From Acrasis kona (lineage: Eukaryota; Heterolobosea; Eutetramitea; Acrasida; Acrasidae), in assembly GCA_026419775.2 (NCBI GenBank), contig JAOPGA020001725.1, positions 1 through 32,956 of the forward strand: a stretch of 32,956 nucleotides of DNA, in the 5' to 3' direction. Shown in pieces: positions 28,460 through 32,956 of the stretch (the stretch's first letter is position 1; every line of letters begins with the position of its first letter). The notes under the pieces are model-generated. The model saw only the letters and a list, made by a program, of their open reading frames with translations. It was not told where the DNA came from and did not search any database. Position numbers and translations under genes: made by a program.

Positions 28460-29248
28460 TTATTTTTGGTATGCCAATTGTCTGCGAAGCATAATCTTTT
28501 CCCAAGAAAGAAGAGCGACCACAACGATAATAATAATGAAGACGGCAGCCGTCCATAATGATCCAATAACAATACCGACTGGTGGAATTCTACAATCTGG
28601 TGACTTATCACCAGCGAAGGCGCTAACCTTTATGCCACCAGGTAGGGGAGATGTCTGAGTATTTGTTACTGAGAAGATGAATACTGGCATGATGTCCGCG
28701 AGGTCACTGAGCTTTGGTTTCTCAAGAATGTAACCACAATCATAACTGTTAGCGCAATTCCCGACAACTTTTTCTTCTGGGTAGGTAATGTCAGCGTCGT
28801 GCTGTTCTGTTCCTGGTAAATAGTCTTGATAGAACTGTTGTCTTTGGGCTTTATTTAAAGAGAAGAATTGAGATTTTGTTTGTACTGCTGCGGATGTGTG
28901 AACTTGCCTTAGGCGAACGGTTACGCTATCTCCACTTAGATCATTGAAGTTGATTCTTATATGCTCCAAAGGCACATTGGTTTCGGAAGGAACGTCCCAA
29001 ACTTGAATTGCTCCGTAAATTGTTTTTCCTGGACTTAATTGGCCTAAGCTTAATGTCATGTTACTCCAATTTGGGCGAACTTCGGAGGGTGGTACAGCCT
29101 TATCCCACTCACAAAGTTCGTAACTTATTCCTATCTCATATACTTGAGCTTTTGTGCTGTTGGTAATCTGGACTGCTTCGGCCAATTTTAACCCAGCAGC
29201 ATTAGCGCATACTACCAATAACGCCAAAAGTAAATATTTGCTGCTCAT
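28460..29248 (-). CDS. Type I membrane protein with signal peptide, 262 aa, unknown function
   Basis: The frame opens 20 codons earlier, but the Met at 29248 gives a textbook signal peptide (MSSKYLLLALLVVCANA), so I chose it. The ectodomain has at least five Cys, N-glycosylation sites (NST, NMT) and a beta-rich look (KTIYGAIQVWDVPSETNVPL; VTVRLRQVHTS). One transmembrane helix near the end (SLWTAAVFIIIIVVVALL) leaves a short basic tail (MLRRQLAYQK). No known domain was found. It is probably a surface or endomembrane receptor-like protein. The stop codon lies inside an AATAAA. Confidence 0.75.
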   Translation of the reverse strand: MSSKYLLLALLVVCANAAGLKLAEAVQITNSTKAQVYEIGISYELCEWDKAVPPSEVRPNWSNMTLSLGQLSPGKTIYGAIQVWDVPSETNVPLEHIRINFNDLSGDSVTVRLRQVHTSAAVQTKSQFFSLNKAQRQQFYQDYLPGTEQHDADITYPEEKVVGNCANSYDCGYILEKPKLSDLADIMPVFIFSVTNTQTSPLPGGIKVSAFAGDKSPDCRIPPVGIVIGSLWTAAVFIIIIVVVALLSWEKIMLRRQLAYQK

Positions 29249-29343
29249 TGAGATACGCGTAACTATGTGACTGCAAAAAATCGAAATTGACCGCCAGAAA
29301 TTACTCAACGGCTTACGGAACGTTTTGTTGTAATAAATAATTT

Positions 29344-30397
29344 TTATATTTTACAATGCTTTGTTGTCGTAAGTGGTTTCCATTCCCTGCAACGCTTATT
29401 TACAAACCAGTTGTTAACTTGCTTAAACTCTAATCCGGTTACCATTGCAAGGTTTACCTTGTCTCTATTTGTTGGATAGGGGTGCTCGTGATGCGCTTCA
29501 AACCACTTGGACAATACTTCTGTCGCCTGCTCGCTCAAAATTCTCGAATTCCGACCCCTCCGCATGCGAGTTGTTTTAGATACACAATCAACTTTTTTTA
29601 CACAAGCAGGGCCCTTCTGCTCAACACCCTCCTGGTTCACATTGGGTACAGATTCAACAATGTCAGAATCGCTAAGGTCTTCGAAATCACCATTCGATGA
29701 TGGTTGATTCGTTAACTTGACAAAAATGTTTATTTCAGTGATTGATTTTTTCATCTCTTCAATTACGATAAGTTTAATGTCCGAGTTAATTTCATCAACC
29801 TTATCGTACTAAATACTTTTTTCCAAGACCCTTCACAATTTCAAGTTTCTCATAGCTTGGTTTTTCTGTGTCTCTCCAGTCAATCATCTTTTGTTTGACC
29901 TCGCTTTCAATGTTCTTGATGTAAGAGTTTTTTTGAATCCAAATGCCGCCCAACAGATCAATAAACTTGTTTTTTACGTCCTCGTTGCTATCGTGCAGGT
30001 TCAGCTCATGCAAAACGCTGTCGTAATATGCGGAGAGTATCGATCCTATTTTGGTTGTGTCCAATAAACAAAGTTTTCTCCCTATAAATATGTTATCGAA
30101 CACGTACTCTATCACCTTCTGCTCGTTTAAAAGCGAACTGAAGTGGTCGTTACTATAGGGTTCACCATGCACAACTGGCTCCAAAGTCCCTGTTGAATGT
30201 GCAGCATTGGTATCGGGAGCCGTCCAGAACGACAAGCTACAAGTTATATCTTCTTGACCTCTACTTCCGCACTGATCATATAGTTGCGGTATGTCCTCCT
30301 GGGCAAAATCGGGTATGACAACATCCTCCACAGAAATAAAGGAACTATGTAAATCTACGAAAGTGTTCCAGGCTTCATTATTGTTAGGCGAGTTCAT
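29344..30397 (-). CDS. TALE-class homeodomain transcription factor, 338 aa
   Basis: Two exons, 30397-29837 and 29799-29344, with a 37-nt intron (GTGAAG...AAG) that brings two separate frames into phase; the donor is less canonical than most. The homeodomain is at about 266-327: RGRNSRILSEQATEVLSKWF, then HPYPT with the three-residue loop extension that defines the TALE group, then the recognition helix VNNWFVNKR. The Asn and Arg for base contacts are present. The N-terminal half is acidic and may include a partner-binding helical region (EYVFDNIFIGRKLCLLDTTK). TALE proteins bind TGAC-like sites, often as heterodimers, and in many protists and fungi control the sexual cycle. No such role is shown here. 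Confidence 0.9.
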
Positions 30398-30716
30398 TGT
30401 GAATAGAATATTTCTAAGAAAAGATTCTTATTAAAAATTTTATAAATAGGTTACGTGTCAAACTTCAAAGATATTATTACATTATACATTTTAAGTAATT
30501 TGATCTAAACAATGAGAATCCCGTCAATAAATTAAATATCTGAGTCTTGTGATTTTGCGTTGTGCATTGATAATTTTTTTGCCAACAGAAATTGGAGATT
30601 CCTGATCACAACGTAAGTTCTTAAAACGAAAAGACCGCAAATAAGCTAAATAATAAATAAATAATTATTATTTTATTTAATTAAATATAATAATTATTTA
30701 TTTAATTAATATTGAT
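30398..30716. other. AT-rich intergenic region with palindrome
   Basis: Contains no gene I can support. Near 30654-30705 a nearly pure AT inverted repeat (arms like aataaataattattat around a spacer with ttaattaa) could form a cruciform or act as a nucleosome-free promoter region. Its left side should be the homeobox gene promoter. Confidence 0.55.
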
Positions 30717-31210
30717 ATTATACAAGGTCCTCGACTCGCTGGTGCCAGACGAGGGAGATCGAGATGACGAGATTGGGCAGAGCAACAAGAGAAGGGCGAA
30801 CGGGATGAGTCAGAGGAGGACGAAGAAATGATAGAACTATCCCAATCCAGACTCCACACGATACAAAAATAAAGAAGGTCATAAGTGCAAGCAGTCCATT
30901 TGTGATTTGGAAGTAAAGGATTCCAAATATCAAGACTGGGGATCAACAATGCTAGTTCTCTGACATACAACAGCAACTCAGCAGCACTTCCTACAACAGC
31001 ACCACACCACTATCAATATCAGATTCAGTTGATACAATAACTGCTTGTTGGAATCACCGGGGGTTGGAGATGTCTCTCCAATACAAGAAGGAGACATAGT
31101 ACAGTCCATCTGCCAATTGGTAATCGAAGGTGTAGAGAGACAAAGTCGCCTAGACAGAGACGCCATTGTAATTAGGAAAGCCAAACAAATCACATTGTTA
31201 CACTTTCAAA
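30717..31210 (+). pseudogene. Decayed coding-like tract, unclassified
   Basis: Several plus-strand segments in different frames look protein-like. They are an acidic stretch (EKGERDESEEDEEMIELSQS) near 30785-30870, a Lys/Asp-rich piece near 30850-30955, a Ser/Thr/Gln-rich piece, and near 31040-31205 a segment with VGDVSPIQEGDIVQSICQLV. A few breaks separate them, and I could not place introns that solve all. Weak resemblance links one piece to the broken tract near 3110-3190. Family unknown. Confidence 0.3.
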
Positions 31211-31294
31211 AACTATGATATTAACATTTATTACAACGAATAGCAACCGTATCGTTACTAGCTCCAGGGAAATGATGAATCATAACTGGTCAAT

Positions 31295-32830
31295 TCAATA
31301 AAACAACACGTGCGGCACTCGATTGAATAACGTTAGTGCCTCCTCTTCTCCAATATGTCCAATATCAACATCTGAGAGTTGTGTGTCTTTAGGAATATCA
31401 GGTAGCACGAATTCTGTGGAGTCCTCTCCTTGAATTGTTAAATGTGACACATCAGTGTGAGTCTTTACAAAATCAAACACTTCTTTCCAACACGCCGATG
31501 TACCAATTATTACATGAGTCAGTTTATTATTTGCTTTGATCAAATCAACTATGTTGTCTGACGTGCGCTCAAGAGCAATTGTTTGTAATTCAGTTAACTC
31601 GCACAATTTCTTCACATCATCCCTCTCCAAGGGACTCATTAACGACAACAATTTTAAATGCTTACCAAAAGTCGAGATGATGTCGACGCAACCATCACTT
31701 ATTTTTGTATCTGAAATAACAAGTTCCTTCAAATTCTTTGCATTCTTCAACAACAAACTCAAATGGAACTGCTGACTCTCAGAGTCACCTAACCTCAACT
31801 CAACATGGTTCAAATTATTCGCCAAAGGCTTAGAGGGATCAAACAATTGTTTATACATTAGCCCATAATCATGCACATCCTCAAACACCACATCTTCGTC
31901 TTCAATGATTCCGATATCACGCAGAGAAGTACATTGTGATAAATAAATGCTAGCATTTTCCAAAAAGTCAACATCATTAGTGAAAAAACTTCGCAGCCGA
32001 TTGTTAATGGGTATGTGTTGTGCGCCGTGTATGTCAATCAAATTGGTTTGCTTTAGTCCACCCGATAGATTAACGATCAAAATGTCGGTGAGTCGGTGAT
32101 TGAACATTTCTATGGATGACTTTGGGTCCAACCTTGCTGACATTGTTCCGACGAATTTGGCGAGATGATCACTCCAACGAACACTCAAAGTGGGAGTGTG
32201 AGCAAGAGCAAGGGTGCTGCAAAGCGTGAGTTCCGCTAGTTGACTGTTTGTTAAATCAATATTAATGTCCAGAGTATGATCTAGTGCAACGTTTAATACC
32301 TTCAACAACGTACAGGTGGATAGTATTTGTGATATTTGAGAGGAATTTGCGTCGAGATCTGGCACGGCCAGAATGGTGAGGTTGGAAAAGTCTTGAATGT
32401 TCTGAATGGTTGCTGCACATTGCACGATAGATGAATAGGCATGTCTTGTTCCCACCACCTCTAATTGTGTCAATCTTTTTGCATTTTTAACAAAGGGGGC
32501 CAAATCAGTATGATTTTCAATGCTCATTGTTAAAACTTCGAGTTCTGTGGTATCAAGGTGGTCCAGATCTAATGCCGACGTGGTGTTGATAACTTGTAAT
32601 CCGATCGGTAACACAGGATTCTCCGAGAGTGGTGTAATGTAAATGGTAGAGAAGATCAATTCAATGTTGCGGTCAGTGTCAAAATATCCAAACCATGTTC
32701 TGCAAAGTTGAGATAGAGTCGGGGTGCTTGTGTATGGTACAATAAATCGAATAAAACTAATGATGTGTAGTATTACATCATGCGGTAACTCTTTGAGAGC
32801 ACCGGATAAATCTCTTCTCAATCTCTTCAT
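31295..32830 (-). CDS. F-box/leucine-rich-repeat protein, 511 aa
   Basis: The N-terminus carries an F-box-like motif (LKELPHDVILHIISFI, residues 12-27), which would dock to SKP1 in an SCF ubiquitin ligase. The rest is a long series of irregular leucine-rich repeats. Clear units are NAKNLKELVISDTKISDGCV, HLKLLSL and LTELQTIALERTSDNIVDLI. LRRs would choose the protein to be ubiquitinated. Single exon, no signal or membrane segment. The protein family is large in amoebae, so no specific orthologue can be named. Stop TGA; the next gene on the left is a decayed tract. Confidence 0.75.
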   Translation of the reverse strand: MKRLRRDLSGALKELPHDVILHIISFIRFIVPYTSTPTLSQLCRTWFGYFDTDRNIELIFSTIYITPLSENPVLPIGLQVINTTSALDLDHLDTTELEVLTMSIENHTDLAPFVKNAKRLTQLEVVGTRHAYSSIVQCAATIQNIQDFSNLTILAVPDLDANSSQISQILSTCTLLKVLNVALDHTLDINIDLTNSQLAELTLCSTLALAHTPTLSVRWSDHLAKFVGTMSARLDPKSSIEMFNHRLTDILIVNLSGGLKQTNLIDIHGAQHIPINNRLRSFFTNDVDFLENASIYLSQCTSLRDIGIIEDEDVVFEDVHDYGLMYKQLFDPSKPLANNLNHVELRLGDSESQQFHLSLLLKNAKNLKELVISDTKISDGCVDIISTFGKHLKLLSLMSPLERDDVKKLCELTELQTIALERTSDNIVDLIKANNKLTHVIIGTSACWKEVFDFVKTHTDVSHLTIQGEDSTEFVLPDIPKDTQLSDVDIGHIGEEEALTLFNRVPHVLFY

Positions 32831-32956
32831 GGTGTTGCTTGAATAAAATCAAGTCGAACGAATTGAATTCCCTTTCGGTTGTAATCCTGTTGTGGTTGTC
32901 CTGATGTATGGCAATTGCCAGTGATCCACCAACGATGTTTGATTTCCACGGTCTAT
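32831..32956. other. Right edge, no gene seen
   Basis: Upstream of the F-box/LRR start codon and probably its promoter. Too short to say more. Confidence 0.4.

Overview
The window is nuclear DNA of a compact, gene-dense, intron-bearing protist. It is AT-rich, genes lie tens of bases apart on both strands, and introns are mostly 31 to 44 nt with GT...AG ends. The proteins are eukaryotic: a nucleolar NOP58, an FHA kinesin, a TALE homeodomain protein, a 7TM-RGS receptor, acyl-CoA-binding protein and an M1 aminopeptidase. The mix of a 7TM-RGS receptor, ankyrin and F-box/LRR proteins and very short introns suggests a free-living amoeboid lineage such as Heterolobosea (Naegleria or Acrasis kin). 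That placement is inference. I saw no bacterial operon, CRISPR array or intact mobile element.

Region by region. 1-1567: a five-exon minus-strand gene of unknown function, readable only after four short introns are removed. 1.6-4.9 kb: gene debris, including broken coding-like tracts, two N bases and the 5' part of a GPI-specific phospholipase D gene cut off at a short repeat. 5.0-5.1 kb: a tRNA-Gln(TTG) gene with an 18-nt insertion outside the usual intron site. 5.4-9.4 kb: four minus-strand genes in tandem (PTPDC1-like phosphatase, PAT-type N-acetyltransferase, SDR oxidoreductase, ankyrin-repeat protein). 9.5-11.1 kb: poorly resolved gene pieces. 11.3-12.6 kb: a three-exon 7TM-RGS receptor. 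12.9-14.7 kb: a mosaic of duplicated pieces and a 1.4-kb imperfect palindrome with a G-quadruplex motif near its centre. 15.0-16.4 kb: a Schlafen-core-like protein with a duplicated C-terminal module. 16.4-18.25 kb: a four-exon basic protein of unknown type, divergent from the ACBP gene. 18.7-20.4 kb: NOP58. 20.5-21.1 kb: unknown ORF. 21.6-28.4 kb: plus-strand run of membrane M1 aminopeptidase, FHA kinesin ending in a CaaX box, and a two-TM protein. 28.5-30.4 kb: minus-strand type I membrane protein and TALE homeodomain protein. 30.4-31.2 kb: AT-rich palindrome and another broken tract. 31.3-32.8 kb: F-box/LRR protein.

The genes do not form one pathway. The points most worth following are the Schlafen-core protein beside the palindrome, the prenylation-type tail on a kinesin that lacks a PH domain, the misplaced insertion in the tRNA gene, and the duplicated promoter-plus-exon module that links the 12.9-kb and 18.2-kb loci. 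Splice models come from reading frames and splice signals only; no transcript data were available.
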